Below, in pieces: positions 40,698 to 49,625 of a DNA stretch of 64,000 bases. The DNA lies in contig JAJDYX010000008.1 of assembly GCA_022824945.1 (NCBI GenBank), positions 1 through 64,000 of the forward strand. The letters run 5' to 3'. This DNA is from Candidatus Latescibacterota bacterium. Its GTDB lineage: Bacteria > Latescibacterota > UBA2968. Made by a program: the position numbers and the translations under genes. A model generated the notes under the pieces. It saw only the letters and a program-made list of their open reading frames with translations. It ran no database searches and had not been told where the DNA came from. Position 1 is the first letter of the stretch. Each line of letters begins with the position of its first letter.

Positions 40698-41753
40698 ATG
40701 GCAACTCAAACGGAACGCTCTTACGCGCTTAAAGCTGTGCCGGGATTTTATTCGTCGTATTCGGGTATTCAGATTGCGGCGCAGACGTCGGATAATGCGA
40801 GTGATGAAGATTTGCAGTTTATGCAGCAACTCGGCGTGGAGTGGATGATGGTCGGCGTCAATGACCAGGAGAACCAGAATGCCGATTATTACAGGGCGTT
40901 GAAAGACAGGTTTGCAAAATACGGTTTGCAGATTTATCGCATTGCGAATCGCAGTGTACACAATATGCCCGAAGTGACCCTGAATTTGCCAGGGCGCGAT
41001 GAGAAGGTCGAGGAATTTATTACTTTTATTCGGAATCTGGGAGAGGCGGGTATTCCGTACAATACGTATGCACACATGGGCAATGGGATATGGAGTTCGG
41101 GGCGCACAACGCGGCGCGGGGGCATGGATGCGCGAACGCTCGATATCGAGAATGCCACAGGGCATTGGGACGGTCAGATTTTTGAAGGCGAATTGACACA
41201 TGGACGGGTATATAGCGAGGATGAGCTTTGGGAAAATTACGAATATATGATCCGCAAGGTCACGCCAGTTGCCGAAGAATCAGGCGTTTATATCGGTATT
41301 CATCCCGATGATCCTCCCGTGTATTCTCTGGGTGGAATTCCGCGTTGTATGTTCGGCAATTTTAAGGGGTACAAGCAGGCGATGGATATTGCAGATAGCC
41401 CAAATATCGGGGTGTGTTTGTGCGTGGGGTGTTGGCTCGAAGGGGGTAAAGAGGGCATGGGCGTGGATGTGATTGAGGCTATTCACTATTTTGCCAGCCG
41501 CAAGAAGTTGTTTAAGGTTCATTTTCGCAATGTTTCAAATCCGATGCCAGAGCCGTGGGCAGAGACATTGATTGATGATGGGTACCAGGATATGCATGCG
41601 GTGATGAAAGCTCTGCGAGAGGTGGCGTTTGACGGGGCGATTATTCCCGATCATATCCCGCAGATTCTGGGAGGCCGTCGCGCGGGGGTGGCGTATTCGA
41701 TTGCCTATATGCGCGCGCTGGTTCAGGCTGTGAACAATGAAGCGGGTCGATAG
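40698..41753 (+). CDS. uxuA: Mannonate dehydratase
   Basis: VGIHPDDPP-type motif (IGIHPDDPPVYSLGGIPR), FKVHFRNV, IPDHIPQILGG. Confidence 0.88.
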   Translation: MATQTERSYALKAVPGFYSSYSGIQIAAQTSDNASDEDLQFMQQLGVEWMMVGVNDQENQNADYYRALKDRFAKYGLQIYRIANRSVHNMPEVTLNLPGRDEKVEEFITFIRNLGEAGIPYNTYAHMGNGIWSSGRTTRRGGMDARTLDIENATGHWDGQIFEGELTHGRVYSEDELWENYEYMIRKVTPVAEESGVYIGIHPDDPPVYSLGGIPRCMFGNFKGYKQAMDIADSPNIGVCLCVGCWLEGGKEGMGVDVIEAIHYFASRKKLFKVHFRNVSNPMPEPWAETLIDDGYQDMHAVMKALREVAFDGAIIPDHIPQILGGRRAGVAYSIAYMRALVQAVNNEAGR

Positions 41754-41760
41754 GGATAAA

Positions 41761-43221
41761 TTACGGTCCTTGTTTTCCCGTCGCGATGATTGTGCCGGCG
41801 GGTAATAAGGTGTTGAGGCGGTTTGGCAAATCGTCGCCGACGCTGTGCAGCCATGTCATGAGTTGATCGCGCAGGTCGTTTTCTGTGGTTGATATGTGAG
41901 TTTGCCCACTCAGGTTTTTCATTTCGTGTGGGTCGGTTTGCAGGTCGTAAAATTCGTCGATATCTTGCGGATTCCATACGTATTTGTATCGTTCGTTGCG
42001 AATGGCGCGCACTTCAAAGCTGTAACCGTTGTAGCGGTAGTAGGTGCCATGTGCGATTTGTGGCCAGTTGGGCGGGCGGTTTTGCGTGCCGACGAGTGGG
42101 AGAAGGTTGCGCCCTTCCCGCGGTTGGTCGGGAGATGGTTCGGCGCGGATGAGAGAGAAGAGGGTTTCGCCGATGTCGAGCAATGAGACATAGGCGTCCT
42201 GGGTTGCGGGTGATGTGTTGGGCGCGCGGATGATGAGTGGGATGCGCCAGACTTCTTCATAAAAATAAGCCCCTTTGTCAAATCGGTTGTGCGCGCCTTC
42301 CATGTCGCCGTGGTCAGATGTGAAGACAACGGTTGTTGATTCGGCGAGGTCGAGGCGGTCTATAGCGTCGAGTATGCGCCCGATGGCTTCATCGACCATT
42401 GTGATGTGTGCGTGGGAATAGGCGATAACGGTTTTCCATTCTTCTTTGTCGAGTGGGGTGGTGTCCATGCATCCCCACCAGGGTGTCGAATGGAAATAGG
42501 GGCGTCCCTCGCAGTTGTCGCTCAGGTTTGTGGGGAGTTCGACGCGCGTGCGGAGTTCTTCGGCGAGTTTGACGTATTCTTCGGGCAGGTGATGTGGGAA
42601 GTGTGGCGGTGCGGAAGATACGGTGAGAAAGAAGGGTTTGTCACGATGGTTCGCTGCCCATGTTTCGAGAAATTTTACGCCTTTGTTTATGGTGGGAAAG
42701 GGTTGGATATTTTCTTTTGGTTGTGGTGAGTCTCCCCAAAATGGCGCGCGTCCTTTTATGAGGTTTTGGGTTTGGTTGGCGTAGTTGGCAACTGTTTTTG
42801 CGTAGGTGTGATCATTGGCTTGTGGGTGGTATGGCTTTGAGTGTATTTCGACGTTGGGATCAAAGCCGTGTGCGCCGCGTTTTTCAGGGTTGATGTGCCC
42901 GAGGTGCCACTTGCCGTAGTAACCGACGTGATAGCCGAGTCGCACGGCTTCGTCTATCCATGTTTTTTGGTCGAGTGGCATGGATTCCTGGAGAGAATAA
43001 CCGACGGATTGGTTGTCGTAAACGCCATTTTGATGCGGCCAGCGAGCCGTGAGCAGCGAGCCGCGCGCGGGTGTGCAGAGGGGACAAGATGTGAAAGCAT
43101 TTGTGAATACCGTGCCCTGAGATGATAGGCGGTCAATATTCGGCGTGGGAATGTCGGCACCGAGAAAGCCAAATGCCCATGCAGGCCATTGGTCGGTGAG
43201 GATGAATAATACGTTTTGCAT
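41761..43221 (-). CDS. Sulfatase (arylsulfatase family)
   Basis: MQNVLFILTDQWPAWAFGFLGADIPTPNIDRL; formylglycine-type CTPARG motif; TVVFTSDHGDMEGAH. Confidence 0.93.
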   Translation of the reverse strand: MQNVLFILTDQWPAWAFGFLGADIPTPNIDRLSSQGTVFTNAFTSCPLCTPARGSLLTARWPHQNGVYDNQSVGYSLQESMPLDQKTWIDEAVRLGYHVGYYGKWHLGHINPEKRGAHGFDPNVEIHSKPYHPQANDHTYAKTVANYANQTQNLIKGRAPFWGDSPQPKENIQPFPTINKGVKFLETWAANHRDKPFFLTVSSAPPHFPHHLPEEYVKLAEELRTRVELPTNLSDNCEGRPYFHSTPWWGCMDTTPLDKEEWKTVIAYSHAHITMVDEAIGRILDAIDRLDLAESTTVVFTSDHGDMEGAHNRFDKGAYFYEEVWRIPLIIRAPNTSPATQDAYVSLLDIGETLFSLIRAEPSPDQPREGRNLLPLVGTQNRPPNWPQIAHGTYYRYNGYSFEVRAIRNERYKYVWNPQDIDEFYDLQTDPHEMKNLSGQTHISTTENDLRDQLMTWLHSVGDDLPNRLNTLLPAGTIIATGKQGP

Positions 43222-43246
43222 GATCAGAAGCCTTTCTTCTGCGTTT

Positions 43247-43311
43247 ATCCCTGCTTACACTCGCAGAGCCTGCCCCGTAGTGTTTTTATACGGGGGACAT
43301 GCCTGCGGATA
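43247..43311. repeat. 65-bp inverted repeat, left copy
   Basis: atccctgcttacactcgcagagcctgccccgtagtgtttttatacgggggacatgcctgcggata; 64/65 identical to the reverse complement of 45426-45490. Confidence 0.95.
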
Positions 43312-43519
43312 GTTCTTTTCGATAATAAACCTATCTTTGCGGTATTTCGCAATCTCAGATTTGCCCTTGATAGATGCACATATAGTCACTATATTATATT
43401 ACTTCTTATTTCTCCCCTGAATATGCGGTACCCCGCCGTGCATTGATTTTCCCCTCTCCACATGTCTGTACTGTTACGTCACCTTCCAAACATGTGTCTA
43501 TCAGGATAAGGGATGTCTT

Positions 43520-45412
43520 ATGGCAACAGCAACAAAATCACGCGCTTCTAACGCTACGCAACTCGATTTGCTCTCGCAACCGGGGACCAATGGGAAAGCC
43601 AATGGGAGAACCAGGGGCAAGAGCAATGGTGCTCATAATTACGACGAGAGCAAGATCAAAACCCTTTCATCGCTCGAGCATATTCGGTTGCGTACGGGTA
43701 TGTACATTGGGCGGCTCGGTTCGGGTGCTGATCCGGACGACGGCATATACGTTTTGCTCAAAGAGGTGGTGGATAATGCTGTCGATGAATTTATTTCGGG
43801 TTTTGGCACAAAAATCGATGTGACAATTGAGGCCAATCACGTCAGTGTGCGCGACTATGGGCGCGGCGTTCCGCTCGGCAAAATTGTCGAGTGCGTTTCT
43901 GTGATCAATACCGGTGCCAAATACAACGACGATGTTTTCCAATTTAGCGTGGGCCTCAATGGCGTGGGTAGCAAGGCGGTTAACGCGCTTTCTACGGATT
44001 TTCGCGTGGTTGCCTATCGCGACGGCAAGTACGCCGAAGCCCGCTTTACACGCGGAAAACTTATTGGCGAAAAAAAGGGGAGGACTCGGGAACCAGATGG
44101 CTCCCTTTTTGAGTTTACACCCGATCCGGAGATTTTTGAGGAATACGATTACAATTTCGAATATGTCGAGCGCCGCATGTGGAACTACGCCTGTCTCAAT
44201 AGCGGTCTTACGCTCGTTTTTAACAAACAGAAATTCGTTTCCAGGCGCGGCTTGCTCGATTTTCTCAGCCGCGAAGTTGATGATTCGGCGCTTTATGAAC
44301 CCGCGTATTACAAGGGGCAATATCTCGAATTTGCATTTACCCATACGTCCAATTATGGGGAAAATTATTTTTCTTTTGTGAATGGGCAATACACTATTGA
44401 CGGTGGCACGCATCAAAGTGCTTTTCGAGAGGGCATTTTGAAAGGCGTCAATGAGTTTTACAAGAAGAATTACAGCGGTGTGGATGTGCGGGAATCCATC
44501 AATGGTGCTGTTGCGGTTAAGCTCAAAGAACCCGTTTTTGAATCCCAAACAAAAAACAAACTCGGCAATACCGAAGTGCGCTCGTGGATTGTTTCTGAAA
44601 CGCGCAGTGCTGTGGTCGATTTTTTGCACAAGAATACCACGGCGGCGCAAAAACTTCAGGAGAAGATCAACCACAACGAACGCCTGCGGAGAGAGCTCAA
44701 CGATGTTAAGAAAAAGGCCAAGGAAGTCGCTCGCAAAGTCGCTATCAAAATTCCGCATTTCAAGGATTGTAAATATCACAAGGGCGATAAAAAAGGCGGC
44801 GATGAATCTACTATTTTTATTACCGAAGGTCCATCTGCTGCCGGGTCTATGGTTGCCGCACGGGATGTGGAGACGCAGGCTATTTTTGGTCTGAAAGGCG
44901 TGCCCCTCAATGTGTTTGGAAAAACAAAAGCCGCGATTTACAAGAATGAAGAGCTCTACAATCTCATGACGGCTTTGGGTATTGAAGACAGCGTTGAAAA
45001 TCTCCGTTTCAACAATGTGGTTATTGCTACGGATGCCGATTACGATGGTTTCCACATCCGCAATTTGCTGATGACCTTTTTCCTCAATTACTTCGAAGAA
45101 CTCGTTACTTCTGGTCACGTCTATATTCTGGAGACGCCAATTTTTCGGGTGCGGAATAGCCGCGAAACGCGCTATTGTTATAGCGAAAAAGAACGCAATC
45201 AGGCTGTTGCAGATTTGCGAAATCCCGAGGTTACGCGCTTCAAGGGATTGGGGGAGATTTCACCCGGTGAGTTTGGACAGTTCATCGGAGAGGATATGCG
45301 CCTGATCAAAGTCGGCGTGCGCGCGCTCGCCAAGGTTCCAACTACCCTCGAATTTTATATGGGAAAGAACACGCCTGATCGAAGAGATTATATTGTGGAG
45401 CATTTGATTTAG
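43520..45412 (+). CDS. parE: DNA topoisomerase IV/gyrase subunit B
   Basis: LEHIRLRTGMYIGRLG, VLLKEVVDNAVDEF, VGLNGVGSKAVNALS, TEGPSAAGSMVAARD, FKGLGEISPGEF. Confidence 0.93.
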   Translation: MATATKSRASNATQLDLLSQPGTNGKANGRTRGKSNGAHNYDESKIKTLSSLEHIRLRTGMYIGRLGSGADPDDGIYVLLKEVVDNAVDEFISGFGTKIDVTIEANHVSVRDYGRGVPLGKIVECVSVINTGAKYNDDVFQFSVGLNGVGSKAVNALSTDFRVVAYRDGKYAEARFTRGKLIGEKKGRTREPDGSLFEFTPDPEIFEEYDYNFEYVERRMWNYACLNSGLTLVFNKQKFVSRRGLLDFLSREVDDSALYEPAYYKGQYLEFAFTHTSNYGENYFSFVNGQYTIDGGTHQSAFREGILKGVNEFYKKNYSGVDVRESINGAVAVKLKEPVFESQTKNKLGNTEVRSWIVSETRSAVVDFLHKNTTAAQKLQEKINHNERLRRELNDVKKKAKEVARKVAIKIPHFKDCKYHKGDKKGGDESTIFITEGPSAAGSMVAARDVETQAIFGLKGVPLNVFGKTKAAIYKNEELYNLMTALGIEDSVENLRFNNVVIATDADYDGFHIRNLLMTFFLNYFEELVTSGHVYILETPIFRVRNSRETRYCYSEKERNQAVADLRNPEVTRFKGLGEISPGEFGQFIGEDMRLIKVGVRALAKVPTTLEFYMGKNTPDRRDYIVEHLI

Positions 45413-45425
45413 AGGAATGAAAAGT

Positions 45426-45490
45426 ATCCGCAGGCATGTCCCCCGTATAAAAACACTACGGGGCAGGCTCTGCGGGTGTAAGCAGGGATG
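45426..45490. repeat. 65-bp inverted repeat, right copy, followed by a partial tandem hairpin copy to about 45526
   Basis: tatccgcaggcatgtcccccgtataaaaacactacggggcaggctctgcgggtgtaagcagggat then gaacgcaggcatgttcctgcgggtgtaagcagggat. Confidence 0.95.
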
Positions 45491-45572
45491 AACGCAGGCA
45501 TGTTCCTGCGGGTGTAAGCAGGGATGGGCACAGATGAACAGCTATTATATGGCGCACGCCACCAGGTAAAAA

Positions 45573-46487
45573 ATGGCAAAAAAGACCAAAGGCACATCCC
45601 CAATATTCTTGGATGACATGTCAAAAGAAAATGCTAATAGCATTTATATCCGAAGCCGTCGGCGGCGTATTGTATTTGGATGGTATGGTGGTAAGTTTTC
45701 GCATTTGGACTGGCTACTTCCACTTCTTCCAGAGTGTCATCACTATTGCGAGCCGTTTGCCGGTTCAGGGGCAGTACTGCTGAATCGGGTACCATCCCCT
45801 GTAGAAACTTACAATGATATTGATGGTGAGGTTGTAAACTTCTTTCGCGTGCTGCGGGACCAACACGAAGAACTGATAAGAGCCATAGCTTTGACGCCAT
45901 TTTCTCGTGAAGAATATTATCGTGCTATTCATACAACAAATGGTGTCAGCGATGTTGAGCGGGCCAGATGCTTTTATATCAAAGCGAGACAGACGAGGAC
46001 TGGACTTGCCCAAACTGCATCGCTGGGGCGTTGGGCAAATTGCAAAAATACGAGTCGCGCCGGAATGTCTGGCGTGGTATCTCGTTGGCTTGGTGGTGTG
46101 GGAGCTTTGGATGATATTGCACAGCGTCTCATGCGGGTTCAGATTGAGAATCGCCCTGCAGTGGATGTGATCCAACTCTACGATAGTCCTAAGACTTTGT
46201 TTTATTGCGACCCACCGTATTTGCATGCGACACGAGGCGATGCTAAGGCTTACGGATTTGAAATGGATGAAGAACAGCATCGAGAATTTGCAGAGGTTGT
46301 AAATGCGTGCAACGGCATGGTCGCTGTTTCTGGCTATGAGCATCCACTTATGGATAAGCTGTTTGAGCCGGGAAAATGGTTCAAGACTTTGGGGGCGCGC
46401 AAAACCATTCATTCGACTAAAGGGACTCGCCAGGAAGTGCTTTGGACCAATTATGATCCCAAAAATCAAATGGGACTATTTGAATGA
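45573..46487 (+). CDS. D12-class DNA adenine (N6) methyltransferase, type II R-M
   Basis: VFGWYGGKFSHLDWLLPLLP, CEPFAGSGAVLLN, FYCDPPYLHATRGD. Confidence 0.92.
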   Translation: MAKKTKGTSPIFLDDMSKENANSIYIRSRRRRIVFGWYGGKFSHLDWLLPLLPECHHYCEPFAGSGAVLLNRVPSPVETYNDIDGEVVNFFRVLRDQHEELIRAIALTPFSREEYYRAIHTTNGVSDVERARCFYIKARQTRTGLAQTASLGRWANCKNTSRAGMSGVVSRWLGGVGALDDIAQRLMRVQIENRPAVDVIQLYDSPKTLFYCDPPYLHATRGDAKAYGFEMDEEQHREFAEVVNACNGMVAVSGYEHPLMDKLFEPGKWFKTLGARKTIHSTKGTRQEVLWTNYDPKNQMGLFE

Positions 46488-47605
46488 ATCCCGAAGAAAT
46501 TTTGCGCGATATTTATGAACGTGCTGTGGCAACATTGAACACCACGGTTATTCCCGATTCGGTAATACGAGAGCGGGTTGACTATGTTTGCCGATGTATA
46601 AGCAACCGTGCTGGGGTGCGCTTGCTCATGTCGTGTTTGCTTGGAAAGCTCGATGAACCAGATGTTGATCCGCGCAAGCCATATACTGAGATTGGCGATG
46701 CTGACAGTTTTTCTGGTCGCGCCTATGATGAGAGGTTTTTAACCAGGTTCATCACTGAACATCGTTTACCCGTCAATGTGACCACGGCATTTCTCACACC
46801 AGCGCTGAGAAATATAGATTATCCATTGACTGCTGACCGCGAACTTGTAGGCAAACCTCGTGAACTATACAAAAAGACGCTTGAACTTCTTGAAGATGTG
46901 TATAAGCAAAATATAGCCGCTGATGTGCTGTTTGTAGAAACAGTGCGCGTTTTGCTGTTGTTGCGCGATGAAAAGTTCGCTCGCATGAATTCTTTGCTAA
47001 AATCATTGGAGCGAACAGAAGGTGCTTTACCGTTATCGTCAGAGGCAATTGTTACCCTCATAAGCCAACATCTTGCCTGTAGAAATGCAAGCCGCTTACC
47101 GGTTTTGGTCGTAGCGGCTGCCTATGAAGCGGTGGGAACACGCCTTTCTGAAAGGATTTTGCCTCTAAACCCACACACTGCCGCTGATTTGCAAACAGGT
47201 TCATTGGGTGATGTGGAAATTTGTCTCGTAGGTGAGGACTCTGTTGTTACTGCATACGAAATGAAGATGAAGCGCGTTACGCAGGACGATATTGATGCAG
47301 CAGTGGTTAAAATATCCAGAGCACCGAATAAAATTCACAACTACTTGTTTGTGACTACGGATGTAATTGCTCCCATTGTGAACGAATATGCGGCGACATT
47401 TTATGAAAAGACCGATGGAACCGAAATTGCCATTCTCGACTGTATAGGGTTCCTCAGACACTTTCTGCATTTTTTTCATCGCATCCGTATTGATTATCTC
47501 AATGCTTATCAGGCATTGGTTTTGAATGAACCAGATTCGGCTGTAAGCCAATCGCTCAAAGAGGCATTTTTGGCTCTGCGACAGGTAGCTGAGAGTAGTG
47601 AGTAA
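46484..47605 (+). CDS. Candidate type II restriction endonuclease (PD-(D/E)XK-like; SacI-type resemblance possible)
   Basis: 4-nt overlap with the upstream methyltransferase; GDVEICLVGEDSVVTAYEMKMK compatible with D-x(n)-ExK core. Confidence 0.75.
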   Translation: MNPEEILRDIYERAVATLNTTVIPDSVIRERVDYVCRCISNRAGVRLLMSCLLGKLDEPDVDPRKPYTEIGDADSFSGRAYDERFLTRFITEHRLPVNVTTAFLTPALRNIDYPLTADRELVGKPRELYKKTLELLEDVYKQNIAADVLFVETVRVLLLLRDEKFARMNSLLKSLERTEGALPLSSEAIVTLISQHLACRNASRLPVLVVAAAYEAVGTRLSERILPLNPHTAADLQTGSLGDVEICLVGEDSVVTAYEMKMKRVTQDDIDAAVVKISRAPNKIHNYLFVTTDVIAPIVNEYAATFYEKTDGTEIAILDCIGFLRHFLHFFHRIRIDYLNAYQALVLNEPDSAVSQSLKEAFLALRQVAESSE

Positions 47606-47629
47606 ACCCATACACCATCTCGTGCCTTA

Positions 47630-47675
47630 CAGGTTTTCATCCTGTTCATCCTCTCATCCTGCAAATCCTGATTCT
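47630..47675. repeat. Dispersed repeat-like intergenic segment
   Basis: ggttttcatcctgttcatcctctcatcctgcaaatcctgattctgac; internally iterated (atcctg)n. Confidence 0.5.
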
Positions 47676-47698
47676 GACGATTTTTTGAGGAATTAAAA

Positions 47699-49600
47699 AT
47701 GGCTTATATCGACAAGTTATTTGACCAGTATTTTTTAGAACACGCTTCTTATGTTGTGAAGGATAGGGCGATTCCCGACATTGACGATGGTCTCAAGCCC
47801 GTACAGCGCCGCATTTTACACGCGTTGAAAGAGCAGGACGATGGGAAATTTCACAAGGTAGCCAATGTCGTGGGGCAGACGATGAAATACCATCCCCACG
47901 GCGATCAGTCGATTTACGGCGCGCTGGTTCATCTGGCGAACAAAGACCTGTTTATCGACAAACAGGGCAATTTTGGCAATATTTATACGGGTGACGAAGC
48001 CTCGGCTGCGCGCTATATCGAATGCCGATTGACCCCGCTTGCCAAAGATGTGCTCTTTAATCCAGAAATTACCGAGTACATTGAATCCTACGATGGGCGC
48101 AATAGCGAACCCGTTGTTTTTCCAGCGAAGATCCCCGTGCTTCTCGCGCAGGGCACTGAGGGCATTGCGCCGGGTATGACGACGCGGGTTTTGTCCCACA
48201 ATTTGATCGAATTGTTGCAGGCGCAAATTGCCTATCTCCAGGGGGAGGATTTTCAGGTCTTTCCCGATTTTGCAACGGGCGGTTTTGTCGATGTGACCGA
48301 ATACGCCGACGGCAATGGCAAAGTGCTTGTGCGTGCCAAACTCGATACCAAAAATTCCAAACGCATTGTCGTGCGCGAATTGCCTTTTGGATCTACATCT
48401 GACTCCCTTATCGCTTCGATTGAAGGTGCAGCTCGTAAGAACAAACTCAAAATTGCGGGTATCAGCGATTATACAGGTGAGGAAGTTGAAATTGAAATTC
48501 GCCTTGCACGGGGCGTACATACCAAAGATACGGTGGATGCGCTTTACGCTTTTACCGACTGCGAGCAATCTATTAGCGTCAGTGCGCTCGTTATCAAGGA
48601 CAATCGTCCCCATATCGCCACGGTGAGCGATATTCTCAAACACAATGCCGACCGATTGGTCGATGTTCTCACGGCAGAGCTTAAAATTGAGCAGCGCCAG
48701 GTGCGGGACAGGTTGCACGCCAGGACCCTCGAACAGATTTTTATTGAGAATCGCGTTTATAAAGTAATTGAAGAAGTCGCCGATTCCAGTGCGATTCACG
48801 AGACGATACGCACGGGTTTGGAGCCTTTTTTCAGTACAATCAGGCGCAAAGTTACAGCAGAAGACCTCGATACACTTTTACAAATTCCCATTCGGCGCAT
48901 TTCGCTTTACGATATCACCAGAGCAAAAAAGGAAATGCGCGAGATGCGCGCGCGGCTCAGAGAAATCAAGGCCAATCTCGACAATATTACGGGCTTTACC
49001 ATTGATTTCCTGGAATATCTGATTGATGAATACAAAGATGCGTACCCCCGTCGTACCGAGGTTACTTCTTTTGATCAGGTGGATGCACGCGAAGTGGCGC
49101 AGCGCAATCTCAAGTTGCGCTATGATAAGAAGACGGGCTATCTCGGTTATGATGTCAATGGCAACACGCTTATGGATGTGTCGCAATACGACCGCGTGCT
49201 CGTGATTCGCAAAAATGGCACGTATTCTCTGCACGAAGCACCCGACCGTCTCTTTGTGGATAAGGGGATGCTGTTTTGCGATTTTGTCGATTCCGAACGG
49301 GTGTACACGGTTGTTTACCGGGATAAGAAGACCAATTATCCCTGTATTAAACGCTGTAAGCTGGACACATTTATTATGAACAGGGGATATGAACTCGTGC
49401 CTCCGGGATGCCGATTGCTCAAGCTCACGACTGATCGCGATGTCGAGATTCACGTATCCTACAAACCCAAACCCCGCGTGCGTATTCTCAATGAAGAATT
49501 TGCCATCGAAGACTATGCGGTTCGCGGCAAGACTGCCAAAGGAGTGCGTCTGTCAGCGCGCGAGGTCAGAAGTGCTAAATTTGTAAAGCCTAAAGTTTAA
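47699..49600 (+). CDS. parC: DNA topoisomerase IV/gyrase subunit A (short form)
   Basis: DGLKPVQRRILHAL, YHPHGDQSIYGALV, SAARYIECRLTPLA; 633 aa. Confidence 0.93.
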   Translation: MAYIDKLFDQYFLEHASYVVKDRAIPDIDDGLKPVQRRILHALKEQDDGKFHKVANVVGQTMKYHPHGDQSIYGALVHLANKDLFIDKQGNFGNIYTGDEASAARYIECRLTPLAKDVLFNPEITEYIESYDGRNSEPVVFPAKIPVLLAQGTEGIAPGMTTRVLSHNLIELLQAQIAYLQGEDFQVFPDFATGGFVDVTEYADGNGKVLVRAKLDTKNSKRIVVRELPFGSTSDSLIASIEGAARKNKLKIAGISDYTGEEVEIEIRLARGVHTKDTVDALYAFTDCEQSISVSALVIKDNRPHIATVSDILKHNADRLVDVLTAELKIEQRQVRDRLHARTLEQIFIENRVYKVIEEVADSSAIHETIRTGLEPFFSTIRRKVTAEDLDTLLQIPIRRISLYDITRAKKEMREMRARLREIKANLDNITGFTIDFLEYLIDEYKDAYPRRTEVTSFDQVDAREVAQRNLKLRYDKKTGYLGYDVNGNTLMDVSQYDRVLVIRKNGTYSLHEAPDRLFVDKGMLFCDFVDSERVYTVVYRDKKTNYPCIKRCKLDTFIMNRGYELVPPGCRLLKLTTDRDVEIHVSYKPKPRVRILNEEFAIEDYAVRGKTAKGVRLSAREVRSAKFVKPKV

Positions 49601-49625
49601 AACAAAAAACGATCCTAGAAGAATC

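Noticed and set aside
43667-45118. 483-aa antisense ORF inside parE
   Set aside because: No recognisable family; parE is strongly supported on the other strand. Long antisense ORFs arise from codon bias.
45765-46469. 234-aa minus-strand ORF opposite the D12 methyltransferase
   Set aside because: Methyltransferase motifs (EPFAGSG, CDPPY) are clear on the plus strand.
47816-48799. 327-aa antisense ORF inside parC
   Set aside because: Complementary to a well-conserved gene, no domain-like motifs.
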